Shown piece by piece: positions 1 through 6,877 of a DNA stretch of 64,000 nt. Position numbers and translations under genes: made by a program. The notes below the pieces were generated by a model. It did not search any database and was not told the origin of the DNA. It worked only from the letters and a program-made list of their open reading frames with translations. Numbering within the stretch: position 1 is the first letter of the stretch; each line of letters opens with the position of its first letter. This DNA is from Candidatus Leptofilum proximum (GTDB lineage Bacteria; Chloroflexota; Anaerolineae; Promineifilales; Promineifilaceae), in the NCBI GenBank assembly GCA_016710325.1, contig JADJXK010000001.1, positions 620,001-684,000 on the forward strand, given 5' to 3'.

Positions 1-834
1 GAGAATGTGCAGCAGTTCTGGTACATGCGCGGCCACTTCCATGAAGCCCGCCACTGGCTGGCTGAAGCGCTGGCCCTCAGCCAGGAGGCCAACATCATGC
101 ACGCCCTCTTGCTCAACCGCCTCGGCAAGTTTGCCCGACTGCAGGGGGATATAGCTCTGGCCCAAAACTGCCATGAACAGGCCCTGGCTATCCAGGAGCG
201 CCTGGGCAACGAGCTGGGGCAGTGCCGCTCGCTGGAAAACCTGGCAATTCTGGCCGGAACCCAGGGAGATTACGGCCGTGCCCGGATTCTGCTCGAACAA
301 ACGCTGGCAATAGACCGGCGCAACGTTGGCGCTCGTCCCGTCGTCTCCACCCTCAACAACCTGGCCATTGTGCTGCGCCGCCTGGGCGACCTGGACAGCG
401 CGGAACAACTATACCTGGAGGGCACCCAGCTCTGCCGCGAAACAAACAACCTCACCTCCCTTAGTTACACGCTGCACGGCCTGGGTGAGGTCAACCTGGA
501 GCGCGGCGAGCCAGAGGCTGCGCTCACCTACCTGCGCGAAAGCATTACGCTGCGCCATCAATTGGGCGACCGGCCAGAGCTGGTCCTGTCGCTTAAAACC
601 ATGGGCTACACCCGCTTACAGCTGGGTGATGCCGCCACCGCTGCCCGCCTCTGTGCCGCCGGCGAGCGGCTGCAGCAGCAGTTGGGCATCACCCCGGCCG
701 CGACGTACCAGGCCGAAGCGGCCGTCAAGATCAACGAGATTTTCGACCTGCTGGGGGAAGACACATTCACGCGCCTCTGGCAGGAAGGGAGAGACTTACC
801 CCTGGACCAGGCCATCAGCCTGGCCCTCAAATAA
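1..834 (+). CDS. TPR-repeat C-terminal part of a large STAND/SARP-type regulator (5' end outside window)
   Basis: The reading frame is open from base 1, and the first codons are not a start, so the gene continues upstream. The visible 277 residues are tandem tetratricopeptide-like repeats (repeated G-x-Y-xx-A/A-x-x-L-x-x-x-L spacing, for example LGDLDSAEQLYLEG and RGEPEAALTYLRES). The opening FWYMRGHFHEARHWL segment is typical of the linker after the NB-ARC ATPase in AfsR/MalT-like regulators. Such proteins sense a ligand or partner through the TPRs and control transcription, but no DNA-binding or ATPase domain lies in the window, so the role is inferred. A decayed glycosidase gene starts 15 nt downstream. 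Confidence 0.75.
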   Translation, partial: ENVQQFWYMRGHFHEARHWLAEALALSQEANIMHALLLNRLGKFARLQGDIALAQNCHEQALAIQERLGNELGQCRSLENLAILAGTQGDYGRARILLEQTLAIDRRNVGARPVVSTLNNLAIVLRRLGDLDSAEQLYLEGTQLCRETNNLTSLSYTLHGLGEVNLERGEPEAALTYLRESITLRHQLGDRPELVLSLKTMGYTRLQLGDAATAARLCAAGERLQQQLGITPAATYQAEAAVKINEIFDLLGEDTFTRLWQEGRDLPLDQAISLALK

Positions 835-849
835 CAAGAGGTTTATTAG

Positions 850-1346
850 ATGAAGTTACGTTTGAAATACTCCGCCATCCTGTGGGGAACGGCCGTTTCC
901 CTCCTCACCCTCCTTATTTTCCACCAAACCCACTCCGCCCCCGTTTTAGCCGAAGAAACCAGCGTCAATACCCTGCTCCCTTACGGGTGCTGGACTTCTA
1001 CCAGATTCACTACTACGGTTGGATGAACGGCGACGGCGTCTGGTGGTCGTACTCCCCCCTGCTCAACAGCACCGCCGACGCCAGCCTGGATAAGCCCACC
1101 ATCGTCGGTGAATTCCCGGCCAATGCCATCGACACCGGCACCAATCTCAGCGGACTGTTAAACGGCATTTACAACAATGGCTATGCCGGAGCCTGGACCT
1201 GGAGCTACGCCGCGGTGGATGGCAACGGCAATTGGAGCGACAGCAAATCGGCCATGACGGCATTTAACCAGGCGCACCAGGGACAAACGGCCGTTACCTT
1301 CGCCACGTGCAGCAACCACCTCTATCTCCCATCGATCATAAAATAA
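850..1346 (+). pseudogene. Secreted glycosyl hydrolase (GH5/cellulase-like) remnant with internal deletion and frameshift
   Basis: An ATG at 850 opens a good signal peptide (MKLRLKYSAILWGTAVSLL, hydrophobic core, then VLAEE), but this frame stops at 1024-1026. From about 985 the +2-shifted frame encodes the C-terminal end of a TIM-barrel glycosidase: a DFYQIHYYGWM segment, then TIVGEFPA (position of the usual nucleophile Glu) and GYAGAWTWSY, ending in the tail HLYLPSIIK. The catalytic core between signal peptide and tail is missing, so this looks like a gene that lost most of its body and its frame. The YLPxxxK tail recurs on secreted Chloroflexota proteins as I recall it. What remains cannot be an active enzyme. 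Confidence 0.7.
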
Positions 1347-1360
1347 AAGGCACTGGCAAA

Positions 1361-1468
1361 AGCACGGCCGGGTGCGATTAATTTCTGTGTATGACCACGG
1401 GAGAGGTTTGATACCCTCTCGGATTATGACCGAGCTATACACAACTTTTAATCGCACCCAGCACGGCC
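1361..1468. mobile_element. 90-bp MITE-like element with 12-bp terminal inverted repeats and 9-bp target duplication
   Basis: The ends GGGTGCGATTAA (1370-1381) and TTAATCGCACCC (1448-1459) are perfect inverted repeats. They are flanked by the identical 9-mer AGCACGGCC at 1361-1369 and 1460-1468, as expected of a transposition target duplication. Inside are further complementary words: TGTGTAT/ATACACA, GAGAGG/CCTCTC, and CTCGG/CCGAG. As RNA it would fold into an outer stem with two inner hairpins. There is no coding capacity, so mobility would need a transposase in trans. The target sits inside an ACGGCCG palindrome. Confidence 0.6.
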
Positions 1469-1475
1469 GTCTCAC

Positions 1476-1504
1476 TTGACAACGGCCGTGCTTCCTGTTA
1501 TCCT
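1476..1504 (+). promoter_or_regulatory. Sigma-70-type promoter of the MarR gene
   Basis: TTGACA at 1476-1481 and TATCCT at 1499-1504 are separated by 17 bp. The predicted start is near 1511, just before the operator palindrome. The -35 box abuts an ACGGCCGT palindrome in the spacer. Confidence 0.7.
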
Positions 1505-1511
1505 GTTCGCA

Positions 1512-1533
1512 GTTTGTTGACTAGTCAACAAAC
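1512..1533 (+). promoter_or_regulatory. Perfect 22-bp palindromic operator, probably for MarR autoregulation
   Basis: The arms GTTTGTTGACT and AGTCAACAAAC meet without a spacer. The site covers the expected transcription start and lies 18 bp before the MarR start codon. MarR dimers commonly bind such palindromes to repress their own promoter; binding here is inferred from position. Confidence 0.65.
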
Positions 1534-1551
1534 CTCCTTGAGTAAAACAAC

Positions 1552-2055
1552 ATGACTGATCGTTCACTGGATGAAACCCTGTATCGTCAATTTCTGACCA
1601 TTTTTGTATTGCTCGACGACGGCGACCGGCAAACGTTCAAACAAATCGATCTGACCACCACGCAGTACAACTTTCTTCGCACCCTTGCCAATGGCACCAT
1701 TGCCAACGGCACCATTGCCAATGGCACGCTGGCGGATGCCGCAGCCGATAATCTCACCATAACAGAATTGGCAGACAAGCTGCTGTGCACGCGGGGCAAT
1801 GTGACCCGGCTGGTGCAGCGGCTGAGCAAGAGCGGCCTGATTCACGTCGGCAGCGACGCGCGTGATCAGCGGCTGGTGCGCATCTCCCTCACCGAGGCGG
1901 GGCAAGCCAAACTGGCGCAGGCCCACCAGCTCCACGAAGCGTCGATCCAGCGCCGCCTGGCCGGGCTCACCCCCGACCAGCGGCAGCAGCTGATTGAGTT
2001 GACGGCAACGGCCGTACAGCTTCTGCAAGCAGACCTGGCGGCCCAAACTTCATAG
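1552..2055 (+). CDS. MarR-family transcriptional regulator with tandem 5-residue insertion
   Basis: A 167-residue winged-helix protein. The recognition helix region reads ITELADKLLCTRGNVTRLVQRL, followed by the wing (GSDARDQRLVRISLTEAG), as in MarR proteins. Between the first helices and the DNA-binding domain is a run of three 15-bp repeats encoding ANGTI-ANGTI-ANGTL. It lies where relatives usually have a short loop, so it is probably a replication-slippage expansion. The gene has its own promoter and palindromic operator directly upstream, which suggests autorepression. The downstream amylase has its own RBS and may or may not be a target. Ligand unknown. Confidence 0.88.
   Translation: MTDRSLDETLYRQFLTIFVLLDDGDRQTFKQIDLTTTQYNFLRTLANGTIANGTIANGTLADAAADNLTITELADKLLCTRGNVTRLVQRLSKSGLIHVGSDARDQRLVRISLTEAGQAKLAQAHQLHEASIQRRLAGLTPDQRQQLIELTATAVQLLQADLAAQTS
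1687..1731 (+). repeat. Three tandem 15-bp repeats inside the MarR gene
   Basis: Units start at 1687, 1702 and 1717 (GCCAAYGGCACCATT consensus, last copy ending GCTG). The period is a multiple of three, so the frame is kept and copy number could vary without breaking the protein. Confidence 0.9.
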
Positions 2056-2150
2056 CACACAACCAGCCCTCTCGATAGTTTATCAACCAAACCCCGCTCT
2101 TACGGCGGGCCACCTACCCACTCACTTTCACAAATTGGAGGTACTTCCTG

Positions 2151-4601
2151 ATGCATTTTGCACGCAAACTGTTCGGTTCCGTGGCGTTTCGCGCCTTGTT
2201 TATTTTGGCACTTGTAAGCTTGGTATGGCAAACACGATCGGCCGTTGCCGCCGCCGCTTTTATCGACCACGGTGGCAATATCGTGCCCTCCGCCCCCACC
2301 AGCAGCAGCACCGTGGACTTCTGGGTCCAGGTCGGCTACCAGGGTTGGGTTACCGACACCCGGCTCTACCTCACCACCGACGGCAGCGAGCCGTCCATCA
2401 ATCCCACCACCCACGCCGCCCAGGGCACCACCCAGGCCATCACCATGAATTACAGCCATACGGAAAATAACACCCTGTGGTACAAAGCGACCGCTGGCCC
2501 CTGGTCTAACGGCACCGTCATCCGCTACAAAATCGCCTCCTGGCACAGTGGTGGCGGCGACACCAAATACGCCGACAGCACCACCGATTGGCCCGTCACC
2601 GACCCCACCAAGGCCCGCATCTTTGGCTTCCGCGTCGGTGAAAACCAGCTGCCCTCGTGGATTGGCGGCGCGGTTATCTACAACGTCTTTGTCGACCGCT
2701 TTTTTGACGGCGACACCAGCAACAACGACTACTGCGCCGAAGCCGTTAGCGGCTACTGCGACCATAACCACGCCGTGCATGGTGCTCTGCCTGCCCATCC
2801 TCAAGACGATTACCGCTTCACCTACAACGGCGGTGACCTGGACGGCGTGATTGCCCGGCTGGACTACCTGCAAGATTTAGGCATCAATGTGCTCTGGCTC
2901 TCGCCCGTGTTTGACAATCCCAACTTCTACACCGACACCAACTACAACACCAACGGCAATATCTACTTTACCTACCACGGCTACCACCCCAGCAATCCGC
3001 TGGCCGTGGAAGAGGTGTTTGGCACCCAAAACGATCTGCAAACCCTGGTGACTCAGGCCGCCAACCGCAGCATTCGTGTGATTCTGGACTTTGTGCCCAA
3101 CCACACCGCCAGCCAGCACAGCAACTTCATCAGCGCCAGCACCACCTGCGCCGGACCGTTCAGCGCCTGGTACACCTTCAGCGCGTGCAGCACAGCGGCC
3201 GATCCGACGTTCAATGTGACCTTCCCCTCCGGCTTCAACACCAGCTCCGCCAACTACACCGTGTACGGCTCCAACGACACCAACAAGAGCTTCTTTGGCG
3301 TGCTGGAACTGCCGCAGATTAACAACGACAACGCCGCCGCCCGCAATTGGGTCATCAACAGCCGGGCCGATTACTGGCTGAACACCCTGGGCCACGCGGG
3401 CTACCGGCTGGACTACGCACCAGGCCCCAGCACCGACTTCTGGCGTGAGTTCAACGACACCGTGGGCGACAGCGACACGTTCACCATTGCGGAAATCTGG
3501 CTGGACAACGGCCCGGAAATGATCCGCCGCCAGCAGGGCCGTGTCGATTCGGCGATGGACTTTGAGGCAAATGCAGCCATCGTCGGCTTCTTTACCGGAG
3601 GCAGCAGCGTGGACTCGCTAGACAGCAGCCTGCGCGACCGGGCCAGCTTCTACTACCAGGGTGGCATCTCACCCAGTGAATTTGTGCGCGGCTGCTTCAT
3701 CGACAACCATGACATGGATCGCTTTTCGCACCGCGTCAGCTACAACCTGGCGGACATGAAACAGGGCGCGCTGCTCATGTTCACCCAGCCGTGTGTGCCG
3801 GTGATGTACTACGGCAACGAAATTGGCCTGGGGCAAGAATTTGGCATCTACCAGTTTGGCGGCGGCCGTCCCGAATACGCCCGTGAACGCATGGCCTGGG
3901 GCTTCTACGATGGCTCAGCGCCGGGCGAGTGGACTGGCAGCGCCAACACCACCCTGTGGGACTTCTACGAGACGCTCATCGATGTGCGCAAAAACACCCC
4001 GGCGCTGCAAACCTTCAGCCCGGCCGACTACATCGCCCTCTACCGCCACAATGGAGACCGCACCTACGCTTACCAGCGCGGCCAGGGCAGCAGTGCCGTC
4101 CTGGTAGCCCTCAACGACAGCGGCGGCAGCCGTACGCTGAACATGCCGAACATTGGCGGCACCTCCTTACCTTACACCAACGGTACGGTTCTGGTTGATC
4201 TGCTGGGCAGCGGCAAAACCTGCACGGTGAGCAGTGGTCAGTGCTCGGTGACGCTGGACAACAACACCCCCGGCGTGGTCCTGGCCCCGCAAGGCGGTGG
4301 CAGCGGCACCACGGTTACTTTCACGGTGAACGGCTACACGACGCAATGGGGCCAAAACATGTACGTGGTGGGCAACGTGCCGGAACTGGGCAACTGGAAC
4401 CCGGCCAATGCCGTTCCGCTGAGCTGGGTAGACAGTGACACCTGGAGTGGTCCAGCGACCTTTACCACCAGCGCCGGGCAGTCAATCCAGTTTAAGTTTA
4501 TCGTGCGCCAGGGGGGTACCACCATCTGGGAGGGCGGCAGCAACCGCACCTACTCGGTGCCATCTAGCGGCACGGGCAGCTACACGGGTTGGTGGCAGTA
4601 G
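2151..4601 (+). CDS. Secreted GH13 alpha-amylase/neopullulanase-type enzyme with C-terminal CBM20 starch-binding domain
   Basis: An 816-residue exported enzyme for starch-like alpha-glucans. Order: signal peptide (first ~35 residues, ending near VAAAA), an N-terminal beta-rich domain with a chitobiase/CBM-like TDGSEPS motif, the GH13 barrel, and CBM20 from about residue 720. All four GH13 signatures are visible: DFVPNHT near 313, GYRLDYA near 416 (nucleophile Asp), FTIAEIW near 446 (acid/base Glu) and FIDNHD near 518. CBM20 shows NMYVVGNVPELGNWNP. The start is set by an RBS (GGAGGT, 2137). The gene contains no ACGGCCGT palindrome in 2.4 kb, unlike its neighbours, which hints at recent acquisition. 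The exact product specificity cannot be told. Confidence 0.93.
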   Translation: MHFARKLFGSVAFRALFILALVSLVWQTRSAVAAAAFIDHGGNIVPSAPTSSSTVDFWVQVGYQGWVTDTRLYLTTDGSEPSINPTTHAAQGTTQAITMNYSHTENNTLWYKATAGPWSNGTVIRYKIASWHSGGGDTKYADSTTDWPVTDPTKARIFGFRVGENQLPSWIGGAVIYNVFVDRFFDGDTSNNDYCAEAVSGYCDHNHAVHGALPAHPQDDYRFTYNGGDLDGVIARLDYLQDLGINVLWLSPVFDNPNFYTDTNYNTNGNIYFTYHGYHPSNPLAVEEVFGTQNDLQTLVTQAANRSIRVILDFVPNHTASQHSNFISASTTCAGPFSAWYTFSACSTAADPTFNVTFPSGFNTSSANYTVYGSNDTNKSFFGVLELPQINNDNAAARNWVINSRADYWLNTLGHAGYRLDYAPGPSTDFWREFNDTVGDSDTFTIAEIWLDNGPEMIRRQQGRVDSAMDFEANAAIVGFFTGGSSVDSLDSSLRDRASFYYQGGISPSEFVRGCFIDNHDMDRFSHRVSYNLADMKQGALLMFTQPCVPVMYYGNEIGLGQEFGIYQFGGGRPEYARERMAWGFYDGSAPGEWTGSANTTLWDFYETLIDVRKNTPALQTFSPADYIALYRHNGDRTYAYQRGQGSSAVLVALNDSGGSRTLNMPNIGGTSLPYTNGTVLVDLLGSGKTCTVSSGQCSVTLDNNTPGVVLAPQGGGSGTTVTFTVNGYTTQWGQNMYVVGNVPELGNWNPANAVPLSWVDSDTWSGPATFTTSAGQSIQFKFIVRQGGTTIWEGGSNRTYSVPSSGTGSYTGWWQ

Positions 4602-4621
4602 ATTTAACACCCCCACTCTAA

Positions 4622-4644
4622 CCCTCCCCCTGGCAGGGGGAGGG
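4622..4644. repeat. 23-bp C/G palindromic repeat
   Basis: CCCTCCCCC and GGGGGAGGG flank TGGCA in perfect opposition. Words like this are scattered in many Chloroflexota intergenic regions (from memory). Only one copy was noted here. Confidence 0.5.
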
Positions 4645-4663
4645 AACAAGCCCCTCTCAAATC

Positions 4664-4706
4664 AAAAAAAGCCCGCTGGCGTTGGCCAGCGGGCTTTCAT
4701 TTTTTC
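4664..4706. terminator. Bidirectional rho-independent terminator
   Basis: The stem GCCCGCTGGC (4671-4680) pairs with GCCAGCGGGC (4685-4694) around GTTG. An A-run precedes and a T-run (to 4706) follows, so it can stop both the amylase and the converging membrane-protein gene. Confidence 0.9.
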
Positions 4707-4725
4707 TAATTTAGGCGATGCCGCA

Positions 4726-5118
4726 TCAGCTGCCATAAGCTAAGAAATAGTTACTGGCCTCCTCATGCGCCAGCAGCGCCCAAATGGTGTAGACGCCGAG
4801 CACCGTGCCCAAGGGAAAGTTCATCAGGCTCAAGAAGGCAATCACCAGGGCCAGAATGCGTGCCCAGGACTTGCGTCTGAGCAGGCCCCAACCGGCGAGG
4901 ATGCCCGGTATGGAAATGACAACCAGTACGCCTAACACAAACGTGCCCACCACAGCCAAAATACTCATCGCCTCACCGTCGCTGGACAGCAGTCCGGCGC
5001 CAATCAAAATGAAGAAGACAATAACCCCAACGAACAGGGTGAGGAGATTGAGCGCCAGGTGTAACCAACCTAAAATGGTGATGTGCTTATCTAAATCTTT
5101 AAAATCTGTTTGTTTCAT
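4726..5118 (-). CDS. Small four-helix membrane protein of unknown function
   Basis: 130 residues with about four hydrophobic segments (GWLHLALNLLTLFVGVIVFF, ILAVVGTFVLGVLVVISIP, a weaker ILAGWGLL turn, and ILALVIAFLSLMNFPLGTVLG). The charged RRKSWAR segment lies between helices. The start at 5118 (MKQTDFKD) is chosen over an upstream in-frame ATG because GGAGG lies seven nucleotides before it. No catalytic motif is visible. It converges on the amylase and shares the terminator; the alpha/beta hydrolase lies just upstream on the same strand. Confidence 0.75.
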   Translation of the reverse strand: MKQTDFKDLDKHITILGWLHLALNLLTLFVGVIVFFILIGAGLLSSDGEAMSILAVVGTFVLGVLVVISIPGILAGWGLLRRKSWARILALVIAFLSLMNFPLGTVLGVYTIWALLAHEEASNYFLAYGS

Positions 5119-5204
5119 GTTTGCCTCCGAACGCATCAAGGGATTTCAGCAGGCTATACGCAAACTTGGATGGCAAGTTGTATCAATGACCAGGATTTAT
5201 GCGA

Positions 5205-6008
5205 TTATGCCAGTGCGAGAACCTGGGGGTTTGCGGGTTGTACTAACAGGCCATCGGGCAACGGCCGTTCCCCCACCCAGCTTTCTACCATTTCTGCAAA
5301 CAACTCAGGAAATTCCCCGTTCCAGCCGTGGTGGGCGTTGGGGATAACGGCCGTAACGGCCGTTGCCACCACATGATAATCGGGCAAACTTTCTAACACC
5401 AGCCGGGCCTCCTTTTCGCCAGCCACCGCCAGTAAACGGGGGCGCAGCTGACGTAGCTGGGCAGGCAGCGTAAAGTCCAGCACCTCATCGTAGATACGCA
5501 AAATGGTTTTGGCGCTTAGATTCTTACTGTCGCGGCGATAGAGCGGTTTGGCTTCCGGCGGCAGCTGCATCATCCGGCTCATCAGGTTGATGGTGAGGCC
5601 CCAGCCCATGATGTGGCTCATGATTTTGGGCATCAGTTTGTAGGGGAGCGTGTTGGGGAACGGCCGTATCGTCACCCCGCTCACCACTGTTGAGAGCACC
5701 AATTCGGGAAAATTGGCCAGCAAATGCAGCGCCGTGTAGCCGCCCAGCGACAGCCCCACCACGTGCGCCTGCCCGCTGCTGGCCCGTTCACGGATGATGG
5801 TGGCGAGCGTGACGGCCGTATCCACAAACGACACCCACTCCGCCTTGTAACTTTCCCCATTGCCCGGCAAATCCACCGCCAGTAAATGATACCTATCCTG
5901 CAGTGCTTCAACCTGCTCCTGCCACATCCAGCTGCTAACACCCAGGCCGTGCAAAAACAAAATGGTTGGCTGGCCTAACCGGCCGTATTCAAAAATTTTC
6001 AGATTCAT
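5205..6008 (-). CDS. Alpha/beta-fold hydrolase
   Basis: 267 residues. LFLHGLGVSSWMW is the oxyanion-hole HG region, VVGLSLGGY carries the nucleophile Ser (G-x-S-x-G), and a late His is in NAHHGWNGEF. It belongs to the large esterase/lactonase/peptidase superfamily; the substrate cannot be read from the sequence. The RBS AAGGAG precedes ATG 6008. A winged-helix regulator gene lies 106 nt upstream on the same strand, separated by a long hairpin repeat, so the two may form a regulator-enzyme unit. Confidence 0.85.
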   Translation of the reverse strand: MNLKIFEYGRLGQPTILFLHGLGVSSWMWQEQVEALQDRYHLLAVDLPGNGESYKAEWVSFVDTAVTLATIIRERASSGQAHVVGLSLGGYTALHLLANFPELVLSTVVSGVTIRPFPNTLPYKLMPKIMSHIMGWGLTINLMSRMMQLPPEAKPLYRRDSKNLSAKTILRIYDEVLDFTLPAQLRQLRPRLLAVAGEKEARLVLESLPDYHVVATAVTAVIPNAHHGWNGEFPELFAEMVESWVGERPLPDGLLVQPANPQVLALA

Positions 6009-6049
6009 GTGAGCAGCTCCTTATAGTTCTTTACAATTTTGTGAGGTTG

Positions 6050-6095
6050 GGCGTGAAACGTGATACTTCTCTGGTCACGTATCACGTTTCACGCC
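6050..6095. repeat. Hairpin repeat of the GTGAAACGTGAT family
   Basis: GGCGTGAAACGTGATAC and GTATCACGTTTCACGCC form a perfect 17-bp stem around a 12-nt loop. A related hairpin with the same words lies at 33970-34032. Both follow the 3' end of a gene, consistent with a REP-like element or terminator-like stem. Confidence 0.75.
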
Positions 6096-6114
6096 TTCCA
6101 TCCCATAGCCTCAT

Positions 6115-6654
6115 TTATTGAGACCTCTCTTCAGGGATGGTGACGGAGGCCAGCGTGTACCGCTTGCGCTCTGGCGTGGGCTGGTTGGCCATCACCTGGC
6201 CCACCAGCTGGATAATTTGGGCCTGGAACGATTCCCGCTCCGCGTCGCTCAGGTAAATGATGGCCCGGTTGTAGCTCAGCCCATCTTCGGCCAGCCTATC
6301 GGGGTCCGCCTGCTGCACGTAGCGGGTAAACGTGTCAATCAGCACAGCGGCAAAGGTGGAAAAGTAACGCACGTGCTGCTCTGGCGTGATCGCCTGCCGC
6401 TCGTCCAGCGACAGCCGGTCTCCCCCGCCAACCACAGCATACGTCCGCTCCGTGGCCCCATTCACCACCTGCTCGGCCACGACTTCAAAGACGCCGCCTT
6501 CCAGCAGGCGGTTGATTTGCCGGTACAGCGTGGCCTGCGGCACGTCGGGCAGCGCTTCGGCCAGCTGGCCCGGCGTCATCTGCCGCCCCGCCAGCTCGGT
6601 GACCAGCCGCATTCGCACCGGATGTAGCAGTAAATCGCTTTTTGTTTGTGCCAT
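6115..6654 (-). CDS. Winged-helix (ArsR/HTH_20-like) transcriptional regulator
   Basis: 179 residues beginning MAQTKSDLLLHPVRMRL, a classical ArsR/HTH_20 opening (Leu-x-HP-x-R helix). It is followed by MTPGQLAEALPDVPQATLYRQINRLL, the helix-turn-helix, and a beta wing with ATERTYAV. The C-terminal half (residues ~90-175) is a helical ligand or dimer domain typical of this regulator type. The long open frame upstream of the chosen ATG is non-coding: it runs through the promoter and repeats. The promoter and two TTATCA-type sites lie upstream, so autorepression is likely. Probable target besides itself: the hydrolase gene downstream. Confidence 0.82.
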   Translation of the reverse strand: MAQTKSDLLLHPVRMRLVTELAGRQMTPGQLAEALPDVPQATLYRQINRLLEGGVFEVVAEQVVNGATERTYAVVGGGDRLSLDERQAITPEQHVRYFSTFAAVLIDTFTRYVQQADPDRLAEDGLSYNRAIIYLSDAERESFQAQIIQLVGQVMANQPTPERKRYTLASVTIPEERSQ

Positions 6655-6669
6655 AAGCCCTTTCGCTTT

Positions 6670-6684
6670 AGGTGCGTCGCACCT
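6670..6684. repeat. AGGTGC-GTC-GCACCT hairpin in the regulator leader
   Basis: A perfect 6-bp stem with a 3-nt loop lies in the 5' leader of the regulator mRNA. Related GTGCGACGCAC and GTGTCGCACC words recur at 34107-34160, so this is probably a dispersed repeat as well as a leader hairpin. Confidence 0.45.
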
Positions 6685-6692
6685 CACAACCG

Positions 6693-6708
6693 TTATCACT
6701 ATTGATAA
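6693..6708 (-). promoter_or_regulatory. Palindromic operator TTATCA-N4-TGATAA
   Basis: The 16-bp site lies just downstream of the -10 box on the minus strand. A second half-related ATTATCACT copy (6727-6735 read on the minus strand) lies in the promoter spacer. Bound regulator would block both polymerase binding and start, fitting autorepression. Confidence 0.6.
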
Positions 6709-6712
6709 AGGT

Positions 6713-6741
6713 AGTGTATTCTCAAAAGTGATAATAGTCAA
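6713..6741 (-). promoter_or_regulatory. Promoter of the winged-helix regulator
   Basis: Read on the minus strand: TTGACT (6741-6736), 17-bp spacer, TACACT (6718-6713). The predicted start is near 6706, inside the operator. Confidence 0.65.
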
Positions 6742-6749
6742 GCGTTTTC

Positions 6750-6835
6750 CGTAAACCGTAATCGGTGAACAGTGAACAGTATTCGATAAACGACACCGAT
6801 TACCGTTCACCGATAACAGATTACCGATTCCCAAC
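6750..6835. repeat. Word-type dispersed repeat (GTAATCGGTGAACAGT family)
   Basis: The words CCGTAATCGGTGAACAGTGAACAG and their reverse complement, in altered order, fill the interval between the divergent regulator genes. Nearly the same words occur inside the coding sequence of the membrane glycosyltransferase at about 15329-15372. Confidence 0.65.
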
Positions 6836-6841
6836 AATGGT

Positions 6842-6870
6842 TTGCCCCACGGTTGCCTGCTAGCTACAAT
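6842..6870 (+). promoter_or_regulatory. Promoter giving a probably leaderless mRNA
   Basis: TTGCCC (6842-6847), 17-bp spacer, TACAAT (6865-6870). The expected start site coincides with ATG 6878, leaving no room for an RBS. Confidence 0.55.
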
Positions 6871-6877
6871 GCAGCGC

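Noticed and set aside
1370..1459. tRNA-like gene from the three-arm fold
   Set aside because: No T-loop or anticodon arm; flanking duplication shows a mobile element instead.
2100..2873. Long open frame antisense to the amylase
   Set aside because: Low-complexity Gly/Val/Ala protein mirroring the codon pattern of the real gene; no RBS or homology.
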